Assembly (NCBI GenBank): GCA_032622095.1
Contig: CP136064.1
Location: 264,805,165 to 264,869,164 of the forward strand
Direction: 5' to 3'
Length of the DNA: 64,000 nt
DNA from: Siphonodentalium dalli
Taxonomy: Eukaryota > Mollusca > Scaphopoda > Gadilida > Siphonodentaliidae
Part shown: positions 9,750 to 20,449 of the stretch, in pieces
Numbering within the stretch: the first letter of the stretch is position 1
Layout of the letters: each line of letters starts with the position of its first letter
The notes under the pieces: model-generated
The model's database searches: none
What the model saw: the letters and a program-made list of their open reading frames with translations, nothing else
Told to the model about the DNA's origin: nothing
Program-made: the position numbers and the translations under genes

Positions 9750-10560
9750 TCGTCTCTACAATGAGTCCAAGTGTGTGGTTTAATGATGTCAAAAGTGGCG
9801 CTGCTTGAGTCCGAAATATGGACGGGAGGGTCACCAAAAACTTATAAAAATATGTTTAGTGCCAATTACCATCAAACTTATACACGTTCTTCTCAAATGA
9901 TACAATGAATAAAATATTTGCGAATATCTGTCTGTGTTCTATATATAACTTTAAGGGTACAACGAGATGGCACCAAGGCGGTCTAACAGGGGTAACTTTT
10001 TACGAGTAAGATAATGATGCGGGTTAAAATTTTCTAAAGTGACGTTGTTGGTGTCAGGGGAAGTGCTATTTTTATCACAGATTTCGACCAAATTGATATA
10101 TTATTCTTCTCCGTTATACGAGGAATATAAACGTGTGATTTAAAAACGCGAAATTTGTGCCGTTTGGGTGAGAGATGGGGGGGGGGGGTAATAACTTTGA
10201 TAAGAATTTGTTTAGTTGCCGATTACCACCAAACTTATATATAATCATCTCCATTATATAATGCATGCATGAGTCTAATAGACGTGGTTTAACTATGACT
10301 AAAATGGCGCGGTTTAATTCATGCATGAGGGGAGTTGCACCAAAGTTGATACAAATATATTTATCACTGATTCTACCAAATTTATGCACGTTTTTCTCTA
10401 ATGATATGATGAATTAAATCACATTTGGGGTCGTTTGGGTCATGGATGGCGAGGTGAGATTCACTAGCATTTATAAGATTGTTCAATTCGCCGATATCCA
10501 ACAAAGTTATATATAGTCATCTACCAGGCCATCTCCATGTCGTTCTAAGGAGTTTTTGGC
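9750..10560. repeat. Degenerate ~290-bp tandem repeat, right block
   Basis: This resumes the host repeat interrupted by the Helitron array. It contains GATGTCAAAAGTGGCGCTGC, a CTGT/TTCTATA block at 9927-9945 with the sequence that follows 4970-5085 (GGGGTAACTTTTTACGAG), and several CACCAAACTTATA units. Copies are diverged and non-coding. Confidence 0.7.
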
Positions 10561-11289
10561 ATTCCAATTTCACAATCTCGACATATGGTGACCGAATTAA
10601 GTCACTTGAAAAATAGTGGTCACAGTGTGCAGTCAAATATGGTTACTTCTGAGATCAAGGAAAACGCAGTCCGTAGCACATGACTTTTCAGGATCCTCCA
10701 ATATTGACATATGACAAGGGTATATCTGCCAGATACAGAGGATTTCTTTCATTTTTTAGAACAGACTCATCGCCTAACATAAACAACTCAAAATATCGCT
10801 GTGTCGGGCACATGTAGCTGCTATGCATGCATAACATCAATTCTTTTAAACTGAAAATGATTAGCCAGTATATAGCACCAGAACAGAGGAGCACATGGAC
10901 ATATCTTTAAAACATCTGTATCTTCATGAAGATATGATAAACTAGATTGATTGATTGATTGATTGATATATCTCTATGTAAAACACAATTGTCGTCTTTT
11001 ATTTTTTCGAACTAATGTGTTTATGATGTTCATGTTTCATGCTATAACGTCTGAAGCATACGCAGTTGTAAATAAATAAATACTTCTTTACTGGTGGGAC
11101 GGATTAAACGCGATAAACAAAATGATAATCGCTCCGACCTGACAATGTGAGCCACTACTTATATTCCATGTGTAAGAATCATGTTTTGTGCTGCCATTTG
11201 GATATACAATTTATGAGAATACGTGTACCACTTTGAGAGCAAGAGTATTCTCTATTCCCACCAAATATATCCACAGAGGGTTTCCTATC
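10561..11289. other. Unassigned GH9 intron sequence
   Basis: Only an (ATTG)n run at about 10945-10968 stands out. No exon or transposon end was recognised. Confidence 0.4.
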
Positions 11290-11324
11290 ACTTTAACCTG
11301 GACAACGCCGGGTAACCCTGCTAG
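11290..11324 (+). mobile_element. Helitron-type 3' end, third family
   Basis: CCTGGACAACGCCGGG forms a hairpin and TAACCCTGCTAG follows, then T. This is the same layout as the H1 and H2 ends (hairpin, 7-8 bases, CTAG|T) with a different tail. The 5' end of this element could not be placed; it probably lies a few hundred bases upstream. Confidence 0.55.
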
Positions 11325-11777
11325 TATAGAATATATGCCATATTATATACCATTTGAAAGAGGAAGCTCCAAAGCACACGGCAGTGTATCATCCACTCAT
11401 CCGGTGTAATAAACTGTGAACATGTTGTTTTTGTTGAGTTACCGGCGTGTTTTGATCTTAAGGTTCATCTGGATTGTAGTGCAAATTGTATTATTATCAA
11501 TGGGGGTGAATAACTCTATATCTTAAAGATAGAGTCCCCACCCCCCTTCAATTGAAATGAATTATAGTATTGTAATCATATTCTGTGGCACAGATTGTTA
11601 TTAAAAGCGTATATCAAGGCCCTATAAAAATAATCGGTGACTCGCGAATTAGGTGGGCCTTTAAAGATGCTTCTGATTTTAATCAAATCAGTTCAGATGT
11701 AATATGAAACAAAGAGGCCCAAGCGGCGAGTGAAATCAACCAACGTCACAGATTCTTCACATGAAGACGCAAATGGG
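11325..11777. other. Unassigned GH9 intron sequence
   Basis: A short perfect palindrome (ACTCTATATCTTAAAGATAGAGT) sits at about 11512-11534. Otherwise nothing was recognised. Confidence 0.4.
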
Positions 11778-11785
11778 CATCTATG

Positions 11786-12029
11786 AGGCCCCCACCCCAC
11801 CCCCCATGGAATACGGAATACCACTTAACACAGATGGTGGAATACGGAATACCAGTTAACAGCCATATGGAATACATACAAATATATGAAAATTCCATTT
11901 TTTGGAAGGTCGGCGTACGAATACCTGTGTTTTTGGAATACCGAATACCTCCTAACAGAGGTGCCGGAATACGGCGTACCGCATAACAGGGCATGGAATA
12001 CGGCGTACGAAAAGAGGGGGTGGGGGCCT
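11786..12029. mobile_element. MITE with AGGCCCCCACCCC termini and 8-bp duplication
   Basis: Termini AGGCCCCCACCCC and GGGGTGGGGGCCT are inverted. Flanks are CATCTATG (11778-11785) and CATCTATA (12030-12037), an 8-bp duplication with one mismatch. The interior is a degenerate tandem of GGAATACGGAATACC / TTAACA motifs. 8-bp duplications suit hAT-like elements, but the termini are not diagnostic. Confidence 0.8.
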
Positions 12030-12044
12030 CATCTATACTATTAG

Positions 12045-12526
12045 TTATCTTCGGCAACATCGTGGGGTACATGGAGATTTAATACCTGGATGTCGATTTT
12101 GAACCTCGAGGCGGAGCCGAGGGGTTCAAAAAGAGACATCCAGGTATTAAATCTCCATGTACCCCACGATGTTGCCGGAGATAACGATTTTGTCCCCACA
12201 ACAATAACCATGTCTCCTTAATTTAAGTGTGTTTTTCATAGGTTATCCGATTAATTCACACCAATAAGAATAATTCAGTAGCCGACCTAAGGACCCGGCG
12301 TCAGGTGACGTCAAATTCGGCGTGCGAGAGCAACGTCACGATTGGTGGAAACTGCCAGTTCAAGGGTCATTCATATACCCCCGATGTTTCACGTGCTCAT
12401 ATACCCCCGATGTTTGGCGCACGTTTTCTTATACCCCGCCGTCAAGGGTGACGGGGGACATGGTGATTTAAACGTGGCGTTGTAGCCAATCAGATTGCTA
12501 GTTACAACCGGATGTGGGGACAAACC
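12045..12526. repeat. Dispersed element, copy 1 (inverted partner at 37355-37845)
   Basis: Positions 12045-12185 form a long hairpin whose arms contain GGTACATGGAGATTTAATAC. Positions 12189-12526 are bounded by TTGTCCCCACA and TGTGGGGACAA. The whole ~480 bp is repeated in reverse complement at 37355-37845 with few differences, including the CATATACCCCCGATGTTT doublet. This is an unclassified terminal-inverted-repeat element. Confidence 0.8.
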
Positions 12527-12960
12527 CGGATGAACCCTGAAGTAAATACCTGGGCGAAACCCTGGTGTGATTACCTGGGTGAACCCTGGTGTAAATACCT
12601 ATGTGTAAATACCCGGGATAAACTGGATCTAAATACCCGGGTTATAACCCGGGTGTCTACACCTGGGTTGGACGCGGGTATGTTGTTTCAACGACAGGTC
12701 TGTAACACTATAAACATGTCTATTCTCTATGTAAAATAACACCCTAGCTGTTTACTGATATGGTTGATAAAACGATTTCACCCCAGATAACCTGGGTGTG
12801 ACAGCGTCTTTCTAAATTATATCCATAAAAATCCTGGTAAACTAGGGTTTATGCCTATCAGATGAAGAAAACACCAGGGTAAATCTATACAAATCCCTTT
12901 TTACATGGGATTTACCTGAATGAACTGGGGTTTATCTGGGGTAAACACCCAGTTTTACCA
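12527..12960. repeat. Degenerate minisatellite of CCCGGGT/CCTGGTGTAAATACC motifs
   Basis: Many short units such as ACCTGGGTGAACCCTGGTGT and AAATACCCGGGTTATAACCC occur in both orientations. They fade to single motifs (CCTGGGTGTG, CCAGGGTAAATC) by 12960. The period is irregular (about 20-28 bp). No gene is visible here. Confidence 0.6.
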
Positions 12961-13236
12961 TGGTGCATTTTATATGGGTTCCTTCACCCCTCATCTTAAG
13001 CACTTTAATAGAAATTTTGTTTAAAAAGCACAAAGAAACAAAAAATTATTTGACATTCTTCTTGTACTGTTTTCGTCGCTGGAATCCAGACGAGGGGTGT
13101 TTACTCCCCCCCCCCCTGGAAGCACTGTGTGTTGGTGGTTGCTACAGTGCCCCAGCAGGTGCTGTTGCCTCGTCGGTGACGGTGATGGTGAACTCCGGCT
13201 AGGTGGTAGCCAGAGTCCGGGCTGACGTGATCATGT

Positions 13237-13394
13237 GCCAGTGTATCATCTTATATATGCGAGTCCCACATAAAGAGCCTCGCATATATAAGAGAATACA
13301 CTGGCTTACATGGTATTGTTTGTTAGGCCAATGTATTCTCTTATATATGCTAGGCTCCCTGTGGAGACACGCATATAAAAGAAAATGCATTGGC
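13237..13394. repeat. Double-hairpin module, diverged pair
   Basis: Two imperfect hairpins (13237-13305 and 13327-13394) belong to the same family as those in the piggyBac-like MITEs (CTCTTATATATGC core, ending GGCACAGGG). No TTAA termini surround them, so the module exists apart from that element. Confidence 0.8.
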
Positions 13395-13844
13395 ACAGGG
13401 TTTTCAAAAAAAATCAGGAAGCTCCAGCGTTATAAACTATTTTTCGCAGAATTGACGACCATGATCCGTTTGTGAGAAAATAGCGCAGTTCAAACTTCTA
13501 GCAACTCGCACTAAGGTGATATCATTGTATTTTCCGGGATTATTTTGTACCAAACATTGGGATCACCGTTAGTGGTAGAAAACACGTTTTGGTCTCAGCC
13601 TATTTTATAATACATATTGAGAAAAATATCAAACATATACTTCAGTCTGAAATGTTCCCCTTCTCTAGTTCCAAGTATATATCATGCATATTTGAATTTT
13701 CGGCCATAAATCGCGGGGAGGTGTTAGACCTCACACAGCCTTTCACCAGACATCGAAGAGCAATTCTAACTATTTGAGATTGTTTCTTCATTACGCCAGC
13801 AGACAATATAAATGAAATCAAGATGGCATAGCATTGAAACCTAC

Positions 13845-14739
13845 CCACAGTTGTTGTCGGAGCAGCCGTGGTTGGAGCAGGCGTTGTTGGAGCAGGCGTT
13901 GTAGGAGCAGCCGTTGTCGGAGCAGCCGTTGTTGGAGCAGCCGTTGTCGGAGCAGCCGTTGTCGGAGCAGGCGTTGTCGGAGCAGGCGTTGTTGGATCAG
14001 GCGTTGTTGGAGCAGCCGTTGTCGGAGCAGGCGTTGTCGGAGCAGGCGTTGTCGGAGCAGGCGTTGTCGGATCAGCCGTTGTCGGAGCAGGCGTTGTTGG
14101 AGCAGGCGTTGTTGGAGCAGGCGTTGTCGGAGCAGGCGTTGTCGGAGCCGGCGTTGTCGGAGCAGCCGTTGTCGGAGCAGGCGTTGTCGGAGCAGGCGTT
14201 GTTGGAGCAGCTGTTGTCGGAGCAGGCGTTGTTGGAGCAGTTGTTGTTGGGACAGGCGTAGTTGGAGCAGTCGTTGTTGGATCAGGCGTTGTCGGAGCAG
14301 CTGTTGTTGGAGCAGCCGTTGTCGGAGCAGGCGTTGTCGGAGCAGCCGTTGTTGGAGCAGGCGTTGTTGGAGCAGACGTTGTTGGAGCAGGCGTTGTTGA
14401 AGCAGCTGTTGTTGGGACAGGCGTAGTTGGAGCAGGCGTTGTTGGATCAGGCGTTGTCGGAGCAGCTGTTGTTGGAGTAGCCGTTGTCGGAGCAGGCGTT
14501 GTCGGAGCAGCCGTTGTTGGAGCAGGCGTTGTTGGAGCAGGCGTTGTCGGAGCCACTGGAGTAGTGGTTGTCAATGGGGTGCACGGATCCAACAACGTCC
14601 CACTAATTGACGGTCGACGTTTTCGATATTTGATCACGGTAAAGGTCACAACACGTCTATCACCCGGATTATATTGCACATTAATGTTGTTACTCAGCAA
14701 GAAATCTGCGGAACTCTGTGTTACAGTGGCATCTGTTGT
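13845..14739 (-). CDS. Exon of GH9 endoglucanase: end of CBM2 domain and Thr/Pro-rich linker
   Basis: The minus-strand exon runs from a TCTTCAG acceptor (14740-14742) to a GTAGGT donor (13844-13839). It starts in phase 0 (TTDATVTQSSADFLLSNNIN), continues QYNPGDRRVVTFTV and SISGTLLDPC, and then gives about 230 residues of PTT[P/A]A repeats ending TTTVG in phase 1. The first part completes a CBM2-like domain: VTQS...NPGD...F.V...P.I.G.L...C is the usual C-terminal half and ends in the second disulphide Cys. The remainder is a mucin-like, probably O-glycosylated linker encoded by a 15-bp minisatellite (about 47 units). Its phase-1 end fits the GH9 exon at 3632. The Cys pairing and glycosylation are inferred from the family. 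Antisense open frames here are artefacts of the repeat. Confidence 0.88.
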
Positions 14740-14742
14740 CTG

Positions 14743-15950
14743 AAGATTAAAAAATTGGTTGATTGAAAGAACTTGTAATGTCCATAAACTTAAATCTTGA
14801 AGATATTAATAACCCCACATTTCCGTAACTCCTATGATCATAGTATTATTTCAAGTTCATGCCTGTAAGAGAAAAATCATTATCCAAAATGACACCCACT
14901 GCTTTGTAATTCAAATGTAATGCAAAAGCAATTGGGTTACATGTATTTTTCGTGAAGTAATGTTACTGGTAATCTCACATACTATGAATACTTAGGCTTC
15001 GCCTCATTATACGACCACGGGATCTCAAACTAGAAAGAACCATTATATACTCATTGGCATCCTCAACATTTATTAAATCGCATCTATTAGTTCTGTTGTT
15101 TTTTTTGTGTTGCCTCCCTTTTCATCAACCTGGGTATATCCTTCTCAGGGTCCATCAGTTGTAGTAGACTGGAAAACGAGCCACTTAGTCAGCACATTAC
15201 CATGAAAACGATACTTTTTCTTTTTAGCTGTTCATTCTTTTTTTTTATTAGCATATTGAAACTATATTTCAGAATCCTAAGTCCGATATTCGCATTTATA
15301 TAGTATACTAACTTATTCAGAGTGGTGACCTGGGCACCAAGTGCCGACTTGGACTCATATCACGACTGGGTTATAGGTCATTATTTGGTTGTACTTTTAA
15401 TCCTAAGTTAATGTATAAGATGATCCATAATAGCACATGATATCTACACATCAGTTATAATCGGTTTTAATTAAATATAGTTTATTACATATAAAGTTTG
15501 GGCTTATAACTGACTCCAAATTTTCCCAAACATGGAGTTCCATCGCTTAGCGAGTTAATGGTAACAATGAACCTCAAATCTATTATTAATTAACGGTCCT
15601 CCCATTAAAAAAGAAGTAAAACTATAGTTTTTTTTATATCAATTGAGTACGATTCGCTACACAATTGCCATTATTATAAAAAAAGAGATACATTTCATCT
15701 AAAACTTTTATATTAACAATTTCTTCACTAAATAGTCGTTACCATGTAGTTCCCCTTAATGTATCTATCGTCTCTGAAAAAGATCTCCTGTTCGGCATCC
15801 CGCACCATAGTGAAGCAATAAATACGCGCATTTTCGAGACAGTCCATTCATTTATTTCCTCGACAGACCGCTTCTCATAAATGTTACCCTACCGCGAGAC
15901 CATAGCCACTCCAAACAGCTACAGCATGCAACATCCACTTTAAGCACAAA
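14743..15950 (-). other. GH9 intron, no feature recognised
   Basis: AT-rich sequence between the linker exon and the BED-finger fragment. No exon, inverted repeat or tandem array was recognised. Confidence 0.4.
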
Positions 15951-16148
15951 TTTTGAACCTATCACTAAATACGTTTATTAGCAGCCGAATGCCAGAGGAG
16001 AGGGGCTCTGATAAGTTCCGCAACTTGTGCTCCGATCCTCTGTGCCCACCAGGCTTGGGGCAATTTTATGAACTTTGCTAACTATCTTCAATGCTTTGGC
16101 ATTCTTGACCGATGTTTTTGCCTACTGAAAGATCCTAGTATGTTGTTG

Positions 16149-16202
16149 ATCACTTGCTGATGGTGCTTGTGTGACTGGATTCATAGACATCTTGACGCTT
16201 TC
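16149..16202 (-). pseudogene. BED-finger hAT fragment, second exon
   Basis: After a TTTTATAG acceptor the minus strand reads RKRQDVYESSHTSTISK and then TGA. Joined in phase 0 to THLK of the exon at 16581 it gives HLK-RKR-DVYE, the expected end of a BED zinc finger (HLKRKH.DVYE). The second zinc-binding His is replaced by Arg and a stop follows soon after, so the copy is dead. Confidence 0.5.
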
Positions 16203-16580
16203 GCTATAAAATGAAAATAATAGAGTATTTTAGTGACACACATGTATCCATCATTTAATTATTAAGGGAATAAGACGATCTCAGTAAGTCAGACACACAG
16301 CCAGGCCAATTGAAAAGGACAATGAGATAATCAACACTCTGATTGTTAATTAGAGTCATAAACTTAATTAGCCTTTGTGGCCACCAGCTTACTGGTAACA
16401 CTATGCCTACACTAGACAGTGCTAATTGGGGGATTATTGAGGCAGATATTTGTCCCCACTTTGTCATTCAGATGCAAATTAGAAGGGACAAGAAACAATG
16501 CATATACCAATACAACCATATGACTGAAGTTATATGTCAATTGAATTAAACAAAACTAATACATAGAAATGGAAACTTAC

Positions 16581-16715
16581 CTTCAGATGTGTCACAAAAT
16601 TGGAGGTAACTTTTTTGGAACTGGATATTGTAGTTGGGCAAAGTTTGCACTTCGCTTTCATAGGACACGATGTGTCTTTCTGCAAATTAAAATGCTGCCA
16701 GATTTTTTGTAGACA
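16581..16715 (-). pseudogene. BED zinc-finger exon of a hAT-type transposase
   Basis: The frame contains KIWQHFNL, KAKCKLCPTTISSSKKVTSN and FVTHLK and then a GTAAGT donor at 16580. W/F, C-x2-C and H in this order define the BED finger of hAT transposases and ZBED proteins (W..F.......CK.C...........TSNL..HLK..H). The intron (16203-16580) falls between H and the last His of the finger. It lies in a GH9 intron on the same strand. A domesticated ZBED gene is possible, but no further coding sequence was found. Confidence 0.65.
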
Positions 16716-17099
16716 TGTCGATAGCATTAGCAATGGTTGGTATGAATTTCTACCATAGCATATATACCATAACAGATATCGATGGAGATAATGAAACATG
16801 ATCATAAGAGTGATATATTATAGTGATCTATTGTCAATTATTTGAAGTTTGTTTCTCATTATATTTATCAAAACAAGCCTTCTACCTCAAAGGTTAACCA
16901 ACGCTTAAGCAAACAAACAGGAGGTGTCAACAGAATTCACCATTGAGACACAGTGGATGAAAACTCAGTGTTGTGACAACATAGTGATAGCCAGTCACCA
17001 GTCTTACACTTTGAAATTTGAAGAAAAAAACATTTGAAGAAACCATTGGATGAATCATGAAAGAGAAACTTTGAGAAGAAACAAGTACCTGTGATTTTG

Positions 17100-17265
17100 A
17101 AGTAATTGAAATTATACCCTAATTACAATTACAATTACATCCTAACCAATTACAATTGCAATTACATGTAATTGAGAATAAACTGAATTACCAATTACAT
17201 GCAATTACTTGAAAAAATGTAATTAATTACAATCAATTACAATTACAAATTACAATTACCCCATC
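17100..17265. repeat. AATTAC low-complexity repeat
   Basis: Runs of AATTACAATTACAATT and TGTAATTG in both orientations, a degenerate hexamer satellite. Confidence 0.8.
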
Positions 17266-17499
17266 CCTGGTGCCCACACAACTATCTGTGTCTATAATAA
17301 TATGTGTAATTTGTATATACATTTGTGGGTCATGCACAATAAATATGTTCAATCAAAAGAGTTCCCCTTGAACGTGTGCAGATAATAAGTTCTTATCTGA
17401 ACATTTCCCAACCAATTAATAGAAATCCTTCTAAACTTGTGTTCTATGTTCGTCGATCTGTCGAAATTTTCCAACCTTAGGGGGATGTCAGGTCGTAAT

Positions 17500-17960
17500 T
17501 TTCCAACACCTGGAGAGGTTGGTGCCAGTCTAGATGCTATAGGATTGTGCTGCTTTCAGGTTCAGATTTCAAATATTTAGCCCACTGCGCTGAGGGGGCC
17601 TGGTTCCTCCCAGATGGCCAGTCAAAAAATTGCTAATCAATTAAAGAAAGTCGACGCCTGAATTTGCCTGGAGTTAGATCTCGATGCTAGGAATTTTGCA
17701 GTTTTCAGGTTTAGATTTCAAAATTTTCTCACATTGCGGCCGAGGGGGCCTAGTCCCTCTCCCGTGGCCAATTGAAAACTGATAATCTATTTGTTTTTTA
17801 ATTTACGTCTGAATTTGCCTGGAGTTAGATTTTTCAGTTTTCAGCTCCCTTCCCGGTGGCCTCTTAACACTGCCTTACCAATTAAAAGAACGAGGGCTGA
17901 ATTTGCCTGGAGATGCAAGGATTTTGCAGTTTTTAGGTTCAGATTTTCAAAATGGCCCAG
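17500..17960. repeat. Degenerate tandem repeat, TTTGCCTGGAGTTAGAT units
   Basis: Units containing GAATTTGCCTGGAG, ATTTTGCAGTTTTCAGGTT and GAGGGGGCCT recur about every 90-155 bp (anchors at about 17656, 17811 and 17899). They are diverged and non-coding. Confidence 0.65.
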
Positions 17961-17977
17961 TGGGTTTTATTCCCTCC

Positions 17978-18231
17978 CAAGCCTTGAAATAGGGTGCCTG
18001 TCATTTGCAGAATGAGGTCCCCAGAGGGTGAATTTAGTGACGCTACCCCGCATAGCGGGCTAGCATCACTAAATTCACCCTCTGGGAACCTCATTCTGCT
18101 GAGGTGTAAGCAGAATGAGGTCCCCATATGGTGAATTTGGTGACGCTAGCCCGCTATGCGGGGTAGCATCACTAAATTCACCCTCTGGGGACCTCATTCT
18201 GCAAATGACAGGCTCACTATTTCAAGGCTTG
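17978..18231. mobile_element. Double-hairpin MITE with 8-bp duplication
   Basis: Outer inverted ends CAAGCCTTGAAATAG and CTATTTCAAGGCTTG are flanked by TTCCCTCC (17970-17977) and TTCCCTCA (18232-18239). The interior is two long hairpins, each with arms GCAGAATGAGGTCCCC...GGGTGAATTT, facing each other so that the whole element is also a palindrome. It is unrelated in sequence to the GCCAATGCATTC family but has the same double-hairpin architecture. Confidence 0.88.
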
Positions 18232-18329
18232 TTCCCTCATCGGTAGTAGTTATAGTCAAAGACTAATATTAATTAAAATAAATTAAAATCAAGGCATGTG
18301 AGATGCCAGTTTGGAAATTTCAAGCCAAG

Positions 18330-18480
18330 GTGGGGGGAGGTGCAATTGGTATATTGTTATTACACAAACTTGGGAGTTTAGCCTGGTCCAGGGGGGGGGG
18401 GGCGGAGCAGTTTGAAATTCCCAAGGTGAATACCCCCGACGAAGACCCTCTAGCCACGTCCCTGTATGTATATAACCAAC
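18330..18480. other. Possible hAT terminus
   Basis: CCCTCTAGCCACGTCCCTG (18448-18466) resembles, in reverse, a CAGGGACGTGGCTAGAGGG hAT end, and a CAGGGGGG... run lies at about 18391. No target duplication was found, so this is a weak call. Confidence 0.3.
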
Positions 18481-18574
18481 AGTTGCGGAGGTATACAAAA
18501 CGGTTATATGTCAAAAATTTAACGTTAGTATTGTTTTAACTCTGTTTAATTGAAACTAATGTTTCGTCTTTCAC

Positions 18575-19140
18575 GTGAATTTAAAGTACGGTGTGGCTGA
18601 AGAGCGATATACCACTCTTTAGCACTGAGGGCTAAAGAACGATATAACGCTCTTTAGCGATGAGAGCTAAAGAGCGGTATACCGCTCTTTATAGTCGGAC
18701 ACTAAATATCGAGCAGTACGGATGATAATGTAAGACCGTTCTTTACAGGACAATGTATAGCTAAATAGCGGCATATACCGGTGTACACCACTCTTGTGTG
18801 TATGACAGGTACACCGTTCTTTGGCGTTTGTCACTAAAATAGCAGTATACCGTTCTTTAGCACCAACGCTGAAGAGCGGTATACCGTTCTTTAGCACCAA
18901 CCGTTACAGAGCGGTATACCGTTCTTTAGCGTATCAGGCCCATATAGCTAAAGAGTGGAATACCGTTCCTTTTTAGCATGTCAGGCCCATATAGCTAAAG
19001 AGCGGAATATCGCTGTTTAGCGTTTGGTACTAAAGAGCGGTATATCGCTGTTTAGCGTTTGGTACTAAAGAGCGGTATATCGCTGTTTAGCGTTTGGTAC
19101 TAAAGAGCGGTATACCGCTCTTTAGCCACGGTCTTTAAAG
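18575..19140. repeat. Minisatellite made of palindromic GAGCGGTATACCGCTC units
   Basis: More than ten copies of CTAAAGAGCGGTATACCGCT and close variants are present, each itself a palindrome. They are spaced by short linkers (TAGCACCAACGC, TCAGGCCCATATAG, GTTTGGTA). At 19030-19105 a 35-bp unit (GTTTAGCGTTTGGTACTAAA) is repeated exactly about three times. The block is bounded by related inverted ends (TTTAAAGTACGG.GTGGCT and AGCCACGGTCTTTAAA), so it may be a terminal-inverted-repeat element with an expanded core. Confidence 0.85.
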
Positions 19141-19595
19141 TAACATTAACGACGTCTAGCCTCATCCACCTGTTGACTGTTCTCCATTTTGGCTTGTGGC
19201 AATCACAAATGGTGGTCCATTCTATGACTCAATTTGAAGGGTCCAACATTGGTAACTAAACCAATTAAACTACTACATGCCACTACATGATATATGCATA
19301 GTTTTAGTCATTTATATTGCTTTACAGTATGTGTCAATTAAAAAAAAACGTATTTAGATGTAAACGACTTGAGTATTATTTCTTTTTAGATGAGTATAAA
19401 ACTTGTGTTTAACGGATGATGAACCACCAACCACCCCGGTCAACGTGTCTGTAATTTTAGTACCGCCCCTATTTGTATTGTTCGTCGTCAATGTTGCCAT
19501 TAGGGGATATGAGAGCTAGACTTCAGTTTCATTGGTGGGGGAAAGACCGCACAGTTAAAACATAGCTAAAATTTTATCATTCGTAATTATTTTAC
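19141..19595 (-). other. GH9 intron, no feature recognised
   Basis: Nothing repeat-like or coding was recognised between the palindromic minisatellite and the CBM2 exon. Confidence 0.4.
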
Positions 19596-19732
19596 CTGTA
19601 CATCTAGCACGTTGTCGTTACTATTAAAGCTGAGTCTGACTTTCCAGACGTTGGTCGTTACAGTGAATGATATGGTGAGCTGATACTTGAACTCGTACCT
19701 TTTTGAACGAAGCTTGCGACTAGATAGGTAAT
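19596..19732 (-). CDS. Exon of GH9 endoglucanase: central CBM2 domain
   Basis: The minus-strand exon has acceptor TTTTGCAG and donor GTAAAA. It starts in phase 1 (two bases complete the D left by the upstream exon) and ends in phase 0. It reads YLSSRKLRSKRYEFKYQLTI, SFTVTTNVWKVRLSFNSN and DNVLDVQ without a stop. A basic stretch is followed by alternating beta-strand-like residues with the single Trp of the CBM2 core (F.V....WKV...F......D.). Both splice phases match the neighbouring exons at 25576 and 14739. CBM2 binds cellulose or chitin. Exposed aromatic residues typical of bacterial CBM2 are few here, so the ligand is uncertain. Confidence 0.75.
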
Positions 19733-20449
19733 CTGCAAAAGAAGAAATGTCATTAGTAGAGCAAAGAGTGTCAGGTTAGTATAGTTGTAGATTGTATAGG
19801 TACATACATGATTCATTCTGAGTTGGGACATTGGCAAGGCTTATTCTCACTTGCCGACGAGCCTGCTGAATTATGGCCGGTCGTGCCTATAGTCTGTATT
19901 AATTAAATAAAACAGTTTGCTCCCGATGCAGTGTTGTTTTAACATGCCGCCTGAATGCTTTTCAAATGAGTCGTCGTCAGATGAGTAATTTTCATGTTCA
20001 CTCGGTGAAATAGTAGTAAACTGTTATTTTGCAACGGGATTTTTGGGGATCGGTCATTCACAATTCCATTATTCCGGAACCGTCTGTCAGATAACTGATC
20101 CATTTATACAATTTGATGAATTTAAATCTGGACTAAAGGCTCATATATTTGAAAGAGTTTTTAAACACTTAAATGTAACTGGGATTATCGACACCTCGTG
20201 CAGGCACCAACGGAAACAATAGCCGTCGGCAGATTGAGATGCTCCCATTGGTGTACCAAGATATACCCAGGGCAGAACCTTCAACCCAGGAAAGCAGACA
20301 ATCTTCAGTTCGTAGGGGTTGCACGATTTACCATATATATCGGCACCCCTGTTAACTATATCGAGATACGATGTACGACACACAAACAACAGCTTAGACC
20401 ACCCGAAGTAGAAAGCTAACGCAGCATGAAAGTTTAGAAGTACACAGCA
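19733..20449 (-). other. GH9 intron, no clear feature
   Basis: No exon or transposon terminus was recognised. Minus-strand open frames of about 100 codons at 20141-20452 show no recognisable motif. Confidence 0.35.

Noticed and set aside
13834-14743. Plus-strand frames of VGAGVVGA, RRCRS and SEQALSEQ repeats
   Set aside because: These are antisense shadows of the 15-bp repeat that encodes the PTTPA linker on the minus strand, where splice sites and flanking CBM2/GH9 exons support coding.
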